Shown: positions 1 through 9,437 of the stretch, piece after piece
How the letters are laid out: every line of letters starts with the position of its first letter
How positions within the stretch are numbered: the first letter of the stretch is position 1
Source of the DNA: Avisuccinivibrio sp964424565
Lineage (GTDB): Bacteria; Pseudomonadota; Gammaproteobacteria; Enterobacterales; Succinivibrionaceae
Assembly: GCA_964424565.1 (NCBI GenBank)
Contig: CAYRIZ010000038.1
Coordinates: forward strand, 1-19,765
Reading direction: 5' to 3'
Length of the DNA stretch: 19,765 bases
Position numbers and translations under genes: made by a program
Notes under the pieces: model-generated
Database searches by the model: none
The model's input: the letters and a program-made list of their open reading frames with translations, nothing else
Told to the model about the DNA's origin: nothing

Positions 1-2
1 AG

Positions 3-227
3 ATGAGGAGGATTATTTTGCCGAGGACTAAAACTGCTGCGTCGCTTGAGGCTGAGATTGCACGGACACTGGCGGCAGCTCGCCGTCGCTGCGATAAGTT
101 GACCAGTGAGCTTGAGGAGGGTATGCAGAAAGAGTTTAAGCTGCTGAAGACACAGGAGATTTTAGCGGCTTCTGAGAAGAGTGATCGCACGTGGGACGAA
201 TTGATGGTTTTCCTGAAGACCAGCTGA
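3..227 (+). CDS. Small hypothetical protein, possibly 5'-partial
   Basis: I do not recognise this reading frame of about 70 codons. The product is highly charged, with an Ala/Arg/Glu-rich first half and a Lys/Glu-rich second half. It looks mostly helical, perhaps coiled coil, with no signal peptide or membrane segment. It ends in TGA at 225-227, 45 nt before the broken transposase. The start is uncertain. ATG at 3 is at the window edge, so its ribosome site cannot be judged. A better-supported start is TTG at 18-20, in the same frame and 6 nt after a perfect AGGAGG at 6-11. It could also be the tail of a longer gene to the left. Its position beside two dead transposases suggests mobile-element cargo or a disrupted gene, but that is inference. 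Confidence 0.4.
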   Translation: MRRIILPRTKTAASLEAEIARTLAAARRRCDKLTSELEEGMQKEFKLLKTQEILAASEKSDRTWDELMVFLKTS

Positions 228-272
228 CCCAGAATCTGGCTGGAGAGTAAAATTTACTGAAAATTCAGGTTA

Positions 273-1973
273 TTGCAGATTCAGCCTATGATTTTTCCAG
301 ATATTCATCTTCCTCTGCCTCAGGGGAGCAGATATGAAATCGTATCGCCGCGTAACGGAGACAGTTACCTGCGTTACCGGATAAGATCATTTACTGAGGG
401 AGGCAGGAAAAAGCATGAGCGTATTACCATAGGCCGGGTGTTTGAGGACGAGCAGACCAAACTGCGGTATTTCTGTCCTAATGAGAACTATTACCTCAGG
501 CTCCTCAATAAACCGCTGCCTGTTAATTCCAGAATTAAGGGCAGGGGGCGTCAGCGGGATGGTGCAAAATCGCAGAATATTGCTGCCTCCAACAGCAGAT
601 CTCAGGCCTTTGGCTATATGCTGGCCTGCTGGTCGGCAGTAAAGGAGCTCGGTCTGGATCTGATGCTCGAGGATTGCTTCGGCAGTCTTAAAAATTCCAT
701 CATTGCGGCAGCTTCTTTCTTTGCCGCCGGAGCACCCGGCGGGCTGTACAATATCGACCACTTTACCGGAAAAAACATGGGCTTTATTCCTCATGTCATT
801 GATGCAGCAGGTCTTTCTGAGCTCTGCAGCGAGCTTAATGAGCCCATGCGCAATGATTTTTTCCGTAAATGGGTAAAGCACTGTCAGGAGGACGATTTTC
901 TCTGCTATGACGTAACCTCGGTGTACAGCTGGTCAGAAAGGCTGCCTTTTGTCGCCTGGGGGTACAACCGAGCTCAAGAGCAGCTGCCGCAGTTGAACCT
1001 GGGGATGTTCTGTTCCATGAAAACAGGCCTGCCGGTATATTTCTGCCCATATACCGGCAGCATCAACTGCTTCACCAATTTCCCTTATATTGCCGAGCAC
1101 GCACGTGCAGTAGGAATCACCAAAACCCGGGGCATAACTTTAGTCATGGACGGCGGGTTCGCAGTACCGGAAACCATGGCCAATGCAGTAAGTCATGGCT
1201 TTGACCTGGTGATTGGAGCGCCCTGCAGTTTTGGGGTAAGGATTAGAGACATCCTGCTGAACTGGCGCCGCTCTGCAGCAGCGGACAATCAGGTATTCCG
1301 CCTGTCCGATGAAAGCATCCGGTATCATGAAACCAAATTAAATGTCGGCCGGGTAAAGGCAAGACTGCTGCTGTTTCACTCGCCCCAGGCCGGATTAAGG
1401 GCAGAGACACCATTGACTTCCCTGGTCAACCGGCTGGAAGTTGAACTACAGGAGCGCAGACGCATCAGTCAGACGCTGGCAGCTCAATATTAGCCATTCT
1501 TTGAGATCTGCGTTAACGAGGCAGACAACGGGTTCTCGTACAAATTTAAGCAGGATGTTTTTACTGAGGCTCTCAAATTGTGCGGCTGCTTTGCATTGCT
1601 GTGTACGCGCAGTGATCTCAGCTGTGAGCAGGTCCTACATGTTTACCGTGCAAAGGATATGGTTGAGCAGGCATTCGGCACGCTGAAAAATGATATTTGG
1701 GGCGAGCGCATGCATACCAAAACTATTGAAGGGACTCCTGGCGAACTGTTTCTGGCATTCATCGGTCTGATAATCCGAAAGGCTCTTGAAAAGAAGTTAA
1801 GACCATTTCTGAACAGAAACCGTATGGGATTGGACAGTGCTTTCAGCCGCCTGGCAGATATTTCATGCCTGAAAAATGGAGAATTGTGGATACTGGATAA
1901 AGCATTAACCAAACAGCAAAAAGAGTTGGCAGAGATTCTGCAGTTGCCCGTGAGCAGTTTCGAAACAGCATAA
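273..1973 (+). pseudogene. IS4/IS1634-type DDE transposase, interrupted by one in-frame amber codon
   Basis: One frame runs from TTG 273 (or ATG 288) to TAA 1971-1973 and is broken only by TAG at 1491-1493 (codon 407). Without it the product would be about 566 aa, the normal size for the family. The DDE residues are visible: Asp213 in CYDVTSV, Asp293 in LVMDGGF, and after the stop Glu465 in the Y-x2-K-x3-E-x6-K signature of IS4-like transposases (Tyr458, Lys461, Glu465, Lys472). The text between the Asp motifs (NRAQEQLPQLNLG, then a GLPVYFCPYTGSI stretch) is typical of IS1634-like enzymes. The amber codon separates the two Asp from the Glu, so the truncated protein cannot be catalytic. TAG ends several intact genes here, so recoding is unlikely. 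I could not find terminal inverted repeats. Family call is firm; subgroup is not. Confidence 0.85.
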
Positions 1974-2074
1974 AGAGAAGACCGGCCTGGCGGCAGCGGC
2001 AGCTGCAGGCCTGGCACCATGCCGTGGAGGCGGCGCTGGCCTGCGGATCTGACACCAACACCAAAACCTGCTTC

Positions 2075-2100
2075 ACCCGGGGCGCTCCCCCGGGTATTTT
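2075..2100 (+). terminator. Possible rho-independent terminator between the two transposase remnants
   Basis: A perfect 8-bp stem, ACCCGGGG (2075-2082) with CCCCGGGT (2088-2095), closes a 5-nt loop and is followed by ATTTT. The T-tract is short, so efficiency is doubtful. It sits about 100 nt after the first transposase. The GC-rich stretch before it (1979-2052) has a coding-like texture in two frames, one ending in TGA at 2050-2052, and may be the 3' scrap of a lost gene that owned this terminator. Confidence 0.5.
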
Positions 2101-2185
2101 CCCATCTGTGGCGGCACGAAATGCTGCAACCCCCTGCCTGATCTGGCTATGATATAGCGCACTGGATCAAATTCTGGAGTCTGCC

Positions 2186-3613
2186 ATGTCATCGCGCAAC
2201 GTCTGCATCATTTCCTGCAAAAGCTACAAATATATCCGCGTCTGCGAAAGTTATCGCAACGCCCAGGGGAAACCCCGCTCCAGGGTAGTAGAAAATCATG
2301 GCCGCCTGGAGGCCGCTCTCGCCAAAGATCCTGATTATGTGGTGAAGCTCCGGGAGCGGATCGCCCGGGAGAATGATGCCGCGCGGGCAGCCCGGACAGT
2401 CCTTTTTACGGCCGCGCCGGCAGCATTGTGCCCTGCGGGGAGCTCTCATTTGACCGCGTGCTCGGGCAGCTGTCTGCAGATCGGAGCCACATAGTCCGGC
2501 ATCTCAACCAGGAACTCTCCCGGCATCTCGACAGATCCGCAACATCCGCTTTCTGCCATGTAACCTCCTGCACCTTTGAGCGCGGCTCTGGCGATGAAGT
2601 GCCGGTCTGGCTTGCGCTGGTCGTAGACGAACAGGGCTTTCCCATGGATTACGATTTGTGCGTAGGCAGCCCCTCGGATTTTGGAGCTGTGCTGCCGCTT
2701 ATTGCCCGCCTCAAAAGCGACTGTGGTCTTAGTAATCTGGTAGTCGTGGCTGACTGCGGCCAGATAGCCCCCAAGCATATACAGCAGCTCACAGAGCTGG
2801 GGTGCGACTTTGTAATTGCCCAAAAAATCGGGAACTGCACCGGCCGGAAAAAGGAAGTCATTTGGGACGATGAAAACTGGCGTTGCGCGCTCAGACGATG
2901 GCTGGGACATTTATTACAAGACCGTGGCTGGGGAAAATAAGCCCAAGGCTGATCCTGAGGTGCGCTGTATAGTTTCGCGCTCCCGGAATTTGGCCCGCAG
3001 GGACGACCGCGATATTGACCGGGCGGTGGACAAAGCAGAGCTGGCCCTGGCCAAATGGGAAAAGCTACTCAACCAGCTCTCTGCCCCCGGCTGGAGTTTC
3101 ATCGACCTTCCCCAGGACAGCGGCACCCCCATACTTAATCTGCAGAAAATCAACGCCGCCCTCCAATGGGCCGGTTACCGCGCCGTATACACCAATCTCA
3201 AAAAGCTGCGCCCGCAGAGGGTGCTGAAGATCTACAGCCGGCTGTGGAAAATAGAAGACAGTTTTGCAGTGCGCAAATCGCAACCTGAGATCAGATCCTG
3301 CCAGGAGTGGACAGAGGAGCAGATCCGCGGCTACTGCATGAGCTGCTATATCAGTCTGGTGTTGGAGCGATACCTGGTTTGGGTGCTGCAGAGCCATTCA
3401 GGTAAGTTCATTGCGGCCAAAATCGACCAGGCTCTGGGATCTGCCATTGTCCTCTATGACGACAACGTACTGTATCCTCATTATCTCAGAGCCTATACCC
3501 CAGACACAGGCTTTGATGAAATGCTGAGAATTTTCGGGCTGGAGCCTCCGCAGTGCTGCGAGGACAGAAGCAGCCTGGCCCGGAAACTGCATTTGCAGAA
3601 AATCACCGCGTAG
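2186..3613 (+). pseudogene. IS1634-family transposase, two frameshifts and a lost catalytic Asp
   Basis: ATG 2186 follows GGAG (2176-2179) with 6-nt spacing. Three consecutive frames together give one IS1634-type transposase. The first ends its homology near 2400. The reading then moves back one base, most simply at the T5 run 2403-2407. It moves forward one base around 2876-2900 and continues to TAG at 3611-3613. Family marks are VVVADCGQ with the second catalytic Asp, and LWKIEDSFAVRK with the catalytic Glu and Lys. The C-terminal WTEEQIRGYCMSCYISLVLE block is the usual RIRGH/LVLERYL-type segment. The first catalytic Asp, normally in a YDVTT-like motif, is His here (CHVTSC, CAT for GAT). 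No good -1 slippery heptamer lies at the first shift. Three independent lesions make it a pseudogene. It ends only 41 nt from the oppositely oriented importer operon. Confidence 0.85.
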
Positions 3614-3653
3614 TAGTGCTGATCAAGTTCCAGCTCTGTTCTCCGGCTCCAAA

Positions 3654-5591
3654 TCAGAAGCTTCTGCGCTCAGGATCGGCCGACGGCAGCGCCGCCAGCA
3701 GGGCTTGGGTACAGGGATGGCGGGGCCGGGCAAACAGTTCGGCAGTGTCTGCCAGCTCCACTATGCGGCCCTGCTGCATTACCGCCAGGCGCGACGTCAG
3801 CCAGCGCAGCAGATGCAGATCATGGCTGATGATAAGCAGAGTAAGCCCCTGCTCCCGGTTGAGCCTTTGCAGCAGATTGATGATCTGCGCCTGAGTCAGC
3901 AGATCCAGCGCCGCCGTGGGCTCATCGGCAATTAAGATCTCCGGATGCAGAGCCAGGGCTCTGGCCACGGCGGCCCGCTGCAGCTGTCCGCCGGAGAGAT
4001 TTTCGGCCTTTTCATACAGCAGCGACTGATCCAGCATGGTCTGCTCCATGCAGGAGAGTACCCGGGCTTTGAGTTCACTGCGCCGGCACAGCCGGTGGGC
4101 CTGCAGGGGCTCGGCTATGATCTGAAACAAATTCAGTTTCAAATTGATGGCCCCGCCCTGGAAAATCAGCTGTACCAGCCGCCGGCGCTGTTTGAGGCAG
4201 GATCGCTCCCACAGCCCGTAACGCGCCGGCAGGCTCTCCCCCTTAAAATACATCCTGCCTTCATCAGGCCGCTGCAGCAGAGCCAGGATCCTAGCCAGGG
4301 TGGACTTACCGCCACCACTCTCCCCGCACAGGCCCAAAATCTCTCCCTGCCTGAGCTCCAGGCTGACATCATCCAAGGCCTTAAAACTGCCACCGGCCAG
4401 AGGATAGTTCACCGTCAAATTCTCCGCCCGCAGCAGTACCGGACCTGGTTCCGGCTGAGGAGAAACCATCAGGGCAGGAGACGCCGACCCGGCGGCATCA
4501 GTTGACGTGGCTGAAGTGGTGGGGACATCCTCTCCCTTTTCGCCTAAGACTGGGAGATGCTGCAGCGCCGCGCCCAAAGCCCAGCTGGCTGCCGCATGGG
4601 TGGGACTGACGGCAAACAGGGGCGGTCGCTTTAAAAAATCTATGTTCAGGGCTGTACTGCAGCGCGGCGCAAAGGGATCGCCGGCAAAGGCCGGATCGGG
4701 TATGCCGCCGGGCAGGGTGAACAGCTCCTCTCCGCGCTGTGCCCGCTCCGGCAGCGCCTGATAAAGCGCCCTGGTATAGGGATGCAGAGGCTGATGAAAC
4801 ACCTCCTGCATGGTGCCGATCTCCTGCAGCCGTCCGGCATACATGATGCCTATGCGATTGGCCTCCTGTGCCGGCAGTGCCGGATCGTGGCTGACCAGGA
4901 TCACTGTCAGTCCCAGCTCCTGATTCAATCGGCGCAGCAGCTGCAGCAGCCCGGCCTGCACCGTCACATCCAGTGCCGTGGTAATTTCATCGGCCAGCAG
5001 CAGCCGCGGCCGGCCGGCTAAGGCCAGAGCTATGGCACAGCGCTGACGCATGCCTCCCGACAGCTCATGCGGCAGCAGAGCATAGCGCTCCCGGGCCCGG
5101 GGAATTTCCAGCAGATCCAACAGCTCCAGCGCTCGCCGGCGGGCATCCTCTGCCGAAAGACCCAGCACCCGGGCGGCCTGGGCGGCTATCTGCGCTCCTG
5201 CACTTTTGACCGGGTTGAGGCTGTTGAAGGGATCCTGAAAGACATAACCTATGGCACTGCCGCGCAGGGGCCGCAGCTCCCGCTCCGGCAGCTGAGTTAA
5301 ATCCTGTCCCTCAAAGAAAATATTGCCGTGGGTCAGGGCGTGCTCAGGCAGCAGCCGCAGTACCGAGCGCAGCAACACAGATTTGCCGCAGCCGCTCTCC
5401 CCGGCCAGGGCAAAGATCTCCCCCCGCTTAATCTGCAGGCTGAAATCACAAATGGCAGGATGCTCTTCCCGCCGAGGTTTGAAGGCCAGCGAAAAATGCC
5501 GCCACTCCAGGACAGTCTCCCTGACTGCCCCGGCATCCCCTGCTGCAGTTTCCGCCATAGGGGAGAACCCCCCGCTCTCCGGCTTCAACAC
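3654..5591 (-). CDS. Oligopeptide/nickel-class ABC importer, two fused ATPase domains (DppD-DppF/YejF type)
   Basis: This 645-aa cytoplasmic protein should power the importer encoded just upstream. It has two ABC domains. Domain 1 has Walker A GESGCGKS (64-71), Q-loop FQDP (118-121), signature LSGGMRQR (177-184), Walker B LLLADE (197-202) and His in SHD (234-236). It ends with the Dpp/Opp C-terminal mark LPGGIPDP and FAPRC (about 293-311). After a Pro/Ser/Thr/Ala-rich linker (about 345-383), domain 2 has Walker A GESGGGKS (423-430), signature LSGGQLQR (532-539), Walker B ILIADE (552-557) and SHD (589-591). Two oddities: domain 1 reads DEITTALD for DEPTTALD, and the second Q-loop reads IFQGGA instead of FQDP. 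The start is GTG 5591, directly abutting the TGA of the binding-protein gene. ATG at codon 12 is an alternative. No terminator is evident after the TGA at 3654. Confidence 0.88.
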   Translation of the reverse strand: MLKPESGGFSPMAETAAGDAGAVRETVLEWRHFSLAFKPRREEHPAICDFSLQIKRGEIFALAGESGCGKSVLLRSVLRLLPEHALTHGNIFFEGQDLTQLPERELRPLRGSAIGYVFQDPFNSLNPVKSAGAQIAAQAARVLGLSAEDARRRALELLDLLEIPRARERYALLPHELSGGMRQRCAIALALAGRPRLLLADEITTALDVTVQAGLLQLLRRLNQELGLTVILVSHDPALPAQEANRIGIMYAGRLQEIGTMQEVFHQPLHPYTRALYQALPERAQRGEELFTLPGGIPDPAFAGDPFAPRCSTALNIDFLKRPPLFAVSPTHAAASWALGAALQHLPVLGEKGEDVPTTSATSTDAAGSASPALMVSPQPEPGPVLLRAENLTVNYPLAGGSFKALDDVSLELRQGEILGLCGESGGGKSTLARILALLQRPDEGRMYFKGESLPARYGLWERSCLKQRRRLVQLIFQGGAINLKLNLFQIIAEPLQAHRLCRRSELKARVLSCMEQTMLDQSLLYEKAENLSGGQLQRAAVARALALHPEILIADEPTAALDLLTQAQIINLLQRLNREQGLTLLIISHDLHLLRWLTSRLAVMQQGRIVELADTAELFARPRHPCTQALLAALPSADPERRSF

Positions 5592-7187
5592 TCAATCCCC
5601 GGCTTTCCCGGTTGTCGCAGCGCCCCGCTGCCAGGTTTCCACATTCCAGAACACCCCGGCGGCATGATGTCCCAGCAGCCTTCTGGGATCCAGCCCCTGC
5701 AGATCGTCTGCGGATACATAGCAACCGTCCAGATAAACCAGCGGCAGCATACCGGGATCGGCCGCCCAGGCCTCCTCCAGAGACTGATAAATTTCCTGAC
5801 GCAATTTGGGATCTGCAGTACGCCGGCCCTGCGCGAGCAGGGTATCGACCTGCGGGTTTGCATAGGCGGTGATATTGTCACTGCCGGCGCTGTGCAGGGT
5901 GCTGTACCAGCCGTCGGGATCAAATTGAGCAGCATTGCCGTAGAGGAAGGCATCAAAACCTGCCGTGAAATCAAAATGCGGCACCACTATCACCTGCATC
6001 TCCACGCCGGCCCGGCGCAGCATGGCCGCACAAATTCGCGCCAGATCTACCCGCTCCTCTTCATATTCCCGCACCTGTACAGTAAAGGCAAAACGCTCCC
6101 CTTCTTTCTGATAGATCCCGTCCTCTCCCAAAGTCCAGCCCAGCTCTTCCATGCCTCTGGCAAATGCTGCCGGATCGTAGACCCAGTCCGCCTGCGGCTG
6201 AGTAGGACAAATGGGATTTAACTGCAGCAGACCGCCTGCGATCTGTCCGCGGCCGCGCAGTACGCCCTGCACCAGCGCTTCCTTGTCCACCGCCAGATTA
6301 AGCAGGGCCAGGGCATCGCGGTGGCGCTGCACAAAGGAGGAATGAAAATCAAAGGACACGGCGCGCAGATCTGCCGTCTTGAAATCTGTACAGGCAAAGC
6401 CCTCCCGCTCCCGGAAGGTGGCGGCATAACCGGCATTAAGCCAGGCCAGATCGGCCTGCCCTGAGGCCAGCATGGCACTTCTGGCGCTTTCTTCAGGCAC
6501 CAGGCAGTAGATAATGGTCTCAATCTGCGGCTGACCGGCATACCAGTCAGCATTGGCCTTAAGGGTGATATACCCTCCCTGCACATCCCAGCCGGCAAAA
6601 ACATAGCGGCCGCAGCCCACCGGACTGCGGTTGAAGGCCATGGTATAGAGATCATCTCCTGCCGCCGCATGCTGCGGCACCAGTCCCAGGGTAAAGTAGC
6701 CGGGCATGGCGGCATTGGGCCGGGACAAAGTGATGACCACCGTCCGCTCATCGCGGGCATACACCCCATTGATGTCCAGATAATTGCTCTGTACGGCACT
6801 CAGGGACGCCTGTGGCGAAATCATGGTCAGATAGGTAAAGACCACATCCTCAGCAGTGACCGGCTGCCCGTCATGCCAGGTCAGTCCCGGCCGCAGCACA
6901 AAGGTATACTCCAGGCCGTCCTCGGATACGCTCATGCTCTCACACAGATCCGGCACCGGCCGGCCGTTGACGTCATATTTCATCAGGCCGGCGAAAATCA
7001 GGCCGGGCAGTTCATCATGGGCATTGAGCAGAGGATTGATCACCGTTACGCCCTCACCGGCATATACCAGGCGGGACTCCGTGGTGGCCACCGGGGCAGA
7101 CGAGGCCGGCTCGCTTTCACTGCAGCCGGAGAGGGGCAGGGCCGCACACAGCATTAAGGCGGCAGACAGCAGGGGCACTGCAGGCAT
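5592..7187 (-). CDS. Family-5 extracellular solute-binding lipoprotein (peptide/nickel/opine class)
   Basis: This 531-aa protein captures the ligand for the adjoining importer. It starts at ATG 7187 after AAAGGAG with good spacing. The N-terminus is a lipoprotein signal peptide with lipobox L19-S20-G21-Cys22, so the mature protein should be lipid-anchored in the periplasm. The family signature lies at about 93-120: YTFVLRPGLTWHDGQPVTAE followed by DVVFTYL. A later RSPVGCGRYVF segment is also typical. Size fits DppA/OppA/NikA-type proteins. The ligand cannot be read from the sequence: I see no nickel-specific His signature and no diagnostic neighbour enzyme. The gene is third in the operon, between the second permease (24-nt gap) and the fused ATPase (0-nt gap). 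Confidence 0.9.
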   Translation of the reverse strand: MPAVPLLSAALMLCAALPLSGCSESEPASSAPVATTESRLVYAGEGVTVINPLLNAHDELPGLIFAGLMKYDVNGRPVPDLCESMSVSEDGLEYTFVLRPGLTWHDGQPVTAEDVVFTYLTMISPQASLSAVQSNYLDINGVYARDERTVVITLSRPNAAMPGYFTLGLVPQHAAAGDDLYTMAFNRSPVGCGRYVFAGWDVQGGYITLKANADWYAGQPQIETIIYCLVPEESARSAMLASGQADLAWLNAGYAATFREREGFACTDFKTADLRAVSFDFHSSFVQRHRDALALLNLAVDKEALVQGVLRGRGQIAGGLLQLNPICPTQPQADWVYDPAAFARGMEELGWTLGEDGIYQKEGERFAFTVQVREYEEERVDLARICAAMLRRAGVEMQVIVVPHFDFTAGFDAFLYGNAAQFDPDGWYSTLHSAGSDNITAYANPQVDTLLAQGRRTADPKLRQEIYQSLEEAWAADPGMLPLVYLDGCYVSADDLQGLDPRRLLGHHAAGVFWNVETWQRGAATTGKAGD

Positions 7188-7211
7188 AATAAATTCTCCT
7201 TTGTTTGGGGG

Positions 7212-8162
7212 CTATAAATATGAACACTGCGGCCGGCTGCGCTGCTGCAGCCAGGCGCCGACGGCAGTCACCGGCCCCATAATCAGCAGCAGAAACAGTC
7301 CGGGGATCACTACCGCCCACCAGTTATGCATTAAAAAGGCGCGCTGACTTAAGGACAGCATGCCACCCAAAGACAAAATTTCCGCCGGCAGTCCCAGTCC
7401 CAAAAAGCTCAGCAGAGCCTCGGCGGCCACCGCCCGGCTTAAATTGGCCGTAAAAGCAAAAATCAAAGCAGGCATGACATTGGGTAACAGATGCCGCCAG
7501 GCAATCATCACCCCACTGCTGCCCAGACCGCGAGCGGCGGTAATAAAATCTGCCAGCAGCCACTGCCGCACCTCGGTACGCACCAGGCGGGCCAGGGCAA
7601 AAAAGCTGCAGCTGCCTATGATCAGGCCCAGGCTGGTCCGGCTGTGGCCGTCGAAAATACAGCAGAGCACCATCAGCAGCAGAATTTGCGGAATGCTCTG
7701 GCAGATCTCCAGCAGCCGCTGCAGCAATCGGTCAATACGATCAGGCATCAGGGCACTGAGTGCCCCCACCGCCGCCGCTGCCACGGCCGATACAGCTGTG
7801 GCCGTCAGTCCCACCCACAGCGAGCTTTGCAGCGCAAACCAAATCAGCGAGAAAATATCGCGGCCCAGCGGATCGGTGCCCAAGAAAAATTCCGTCCCCG
7901 GAGGCGTATTCACCGCCATGAGGAAGAAATCCCGCGGATCATGGCGAGCCAGCCAGGGGGCGGCAACAGCCCCGCAGGATAGTGCGATAAGACAAATAAT
8001 GGAAAAATAAGGCGGCCGGCGGCCGGCACTGCGCCGCGGCGGCACTACGGCAGAGGCAGATCGGCGCAATGCAGGATCTGCCGGGGCAAACAGCCGGGGA
8101 TCGAGATCGCGGAGATCGTCCTGCGGCTGCACGCTCTGCTGTAATTCCTGCTCCGGCTTCAC
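7212..8162 (-). CDS. ABC importer inner-membrane permease, DppC/OppC type
   Basis: This 316-aa permease is the second transmembrane subunit of the family-5 importer. A long charged N-terminal tail (1-50) precedes the first membrane helix (about 51-72). The family mark GTDPLGRDIFS is at 95-105. The EAA coupling loop is near 209-230 (AARGLGSSGVMIAWRHLLP), and EALLSFLGLGLP (248-259) is the conserved DppC segment. The start codon is GTG at 8162, overlapping the TGA of the upstream permease gene as GTGA, which points to translational coupling. It ends in TAG at 7212-7214. It should pair with the DppB-type subunit and be driven by the fused ATPase. Confidence 0.9.
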   Translation of the reverse strand: MKPEQELQQSVQPQDDLRDLDPRLFAPADPALRRSASAVVPPRRSAGRRPPYFSIICLIALSCGAVAAPWLARHDPRDFFLMAVNTPPGTEFFLGTDPLGRDIFSLIWFALQSSLWVGLTATAVSAVAAAAVGALSALMPDRIDRLLQRLLEICQSIPQILLLMVLCCIFDGHSRTSLGLIIGSCSFFALARLVRTEVRQWLLADFITAARGLGSSGVMIAWRHLLPNVMPALIFAFTANLSRAVAAEALLSFLGLGLPAEILSLGGMLSLSQRAFLMHNWWAVVIPGLFLLLIMGPVTAVGAWLQQRSRPQCSYL

Positions 8163-9154
8163 AGTATGTTTCCTGCAGTCTTAAAGCGCGGATCGATCAG
8201 GGCGGTGACCCCCCTGGCGGCCAGAGCAGCGGCTATGATCAGACTGCCGCACAGCAGAGTGATCAACATTAAAAGCTCATAATCGTGATTTTTGGCGGCG
8301 ATCACCGCCGCCAGGCCCAGACCGGGATAATTGAATACTGCCTCCACCACCATGGTGCCCCCTGCTATATGAGCGGCGGACACGGCCAGCAGATTAATCC
8401 ACAAGGGCATGGCCGCCTTAAGACAAATCAGCAGGAGAATGCGCCAGGGCGTTTCCCCGCAGGCGCGGGCCGTCAGCACATAGGGCTGACGCACTTCCAG
8501 GCAGAGCCGGCCGCGCAGCAGCGCTCCGTAATACCAGACATGAGAGAGCACCAGCACCGTCACCGGCAGAATCATATGCCGCAGGCGATCCACTGCCGTA
8601 GGCACAGCCCCGGCAGTATAGGCGCCGGAGCCCGGCAGCCACTGCAGATTGACGCTGATCACCATGATTAAAATCAGCGCCAGCCAGAAGGAAGGCAGAA
8701 AATAACACACCGAGCCGATCCTGCAGATCAGCCTGTCCACCAGCCGGCCTTCATGGCGGACACAAAGCAGCGCCAGAGCCGGCGCCAATATTAAAATCAG
8801 CAGATAGGACAGCCCGCCCAAAATCAGGCTGTTGCCCAAAAGAGGCGGCAGCAGCTCGGACAAAGGCTGCTTGTAGTACAAAGAAAAGCCCAAATCTCCC
8901 TGCAGCAGGCGGCCAAGCCACCCCAGATACTGCAGATACAGCGGCCGATCAAATCCTAATTCTGCCAGGGCGGCCTCGCGCCGCAATTCCCCCAGTAAAT
9001 CGGCATTGGCTCCCAGCAGGGCATTTAAAGGCGAGCCCGGCAGCAGGCGGGACAGCACAAAGATGATGATGCTGAGCAGCCACAGCGACAGCAGCAACCC
9101 GATCATCGCGGACAGCAGTTTTTTGCAGAAAATGAGGCTTGGGCGTATATGCAT
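8159..9154 (-). CDS. ABC importer inner-membrane permease, DppB/OppB type
   Basis: This is the first gene of the leftward importer operon (331 aa). Helix 1 spans about 14-35 and is followed by LLPGSPLNALLG. The DppB mark GDLGFSLYYKQP lies at 86-97. The EAA loop is at about 229-250 (ARACGETPWRILLLICLKAA) and EAVFNYPGLG at 271-280 is conserved in the family. The start is ATG 9154; the upstream sequence AAAGATCC is a weak ribosome site. It is divergent from the AraC-type regulator across a 328-nt gap, so the operon promoter should lie there. A weak match sits around the TTGTGCACAA palindrome at 9319-9328. Confidence 0.9.
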   Translation of the reverse strand: MHIRPSLIFCKKLLSAMIGLLLSLWLLSIIIFVLSRLLPGSPLNALLGANADLLGELRREAALAELGFDRPLYLQYLGWLGRLLQGDLGFSLYYKQPLSELLPPLLGNSLILGGLSYLLILILAPALALLCVRHEGRLVDRLICRIGSVCYFLPSFWLALILIMVISVNLQWLPGSGAYTAGAVPTAVDRLRHMILPVTVLVLSHVWYYGALLRGRLCLEVRQPYVLTARACGETPWRILLLICLKAAMPLWINLLAVSAAHIAGGTMVVEAVFNYPGLGLAAVIAAKNHDYELLMLITLLCGSLIIAAALAARGVTALIDPRFKTAGNIL

Positions 9155-9241
9155 GGATCTTTGCGGTCTGACACCTGTTCCCGGGACCTATGGACCTATT
9201 CCTGGGAAAAAATCTTTACTCCTGCCTTTTGAGGCCGATGC

Positions 9242-9266
9242 TGCCGCCGGCAGACTTCCGGCGGCA
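9242..9266. repeat. 9-bp GC stem-loop in the importer leader
   Basis: TGCCGCCGG (9242-9250) and CCGGCGGCA (9258-9266) pair perfectly around a 7-nt loop. No T-tract follows on either strand. In the leftward transcript it would lie about 90-110 nt before the first permease start. It could be a structured leader element or a protein site; a terminator is unlikely. Confidence 0.5.
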
Positions 9267-9437
9267 TGTAGCCCGTCATCTTAGCATGAGCCGCCGCCGG
9301 GGCCGGCTGCTGATAATTTTGTGCACAATCTTGCAAATTTTTAAGCAGTCCAGGCGGCGATCTGGTGTTTTCGCCTTTTTAGGTTAATATTATGTATATT
9401 TGAGTTTAATAGAACGGATAAATCAGCAGAGGTTTTT

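Noticed and set aside
1491..1493. Amber recoding (pyrrolysine or suppression) in the first transposase
   Set aside because: TAG is an ordinary stop for several intact genes in the window, and no supporting tRNA or recoding signal is seen.
2395..2410. Programmed -1 frameshifting in the second transposase
   Set aside because: No proper X-XXY-YYZ slippery site in the right frame, and the gene has a second shift plus a lost catalytic Asp, so decay explains it.
5328..6221. Long open frame (297 codons) on the plus strand
   Set aside because: It lies antisense to the binding-protein and ATPase genes, which have clear family motifs, and its Gln/Pro/His-rich translation resembles nothing.
9242..9266. 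Rho-independent terminator
   Set aside because: The stem is strong but no T-tract follows on either strand.
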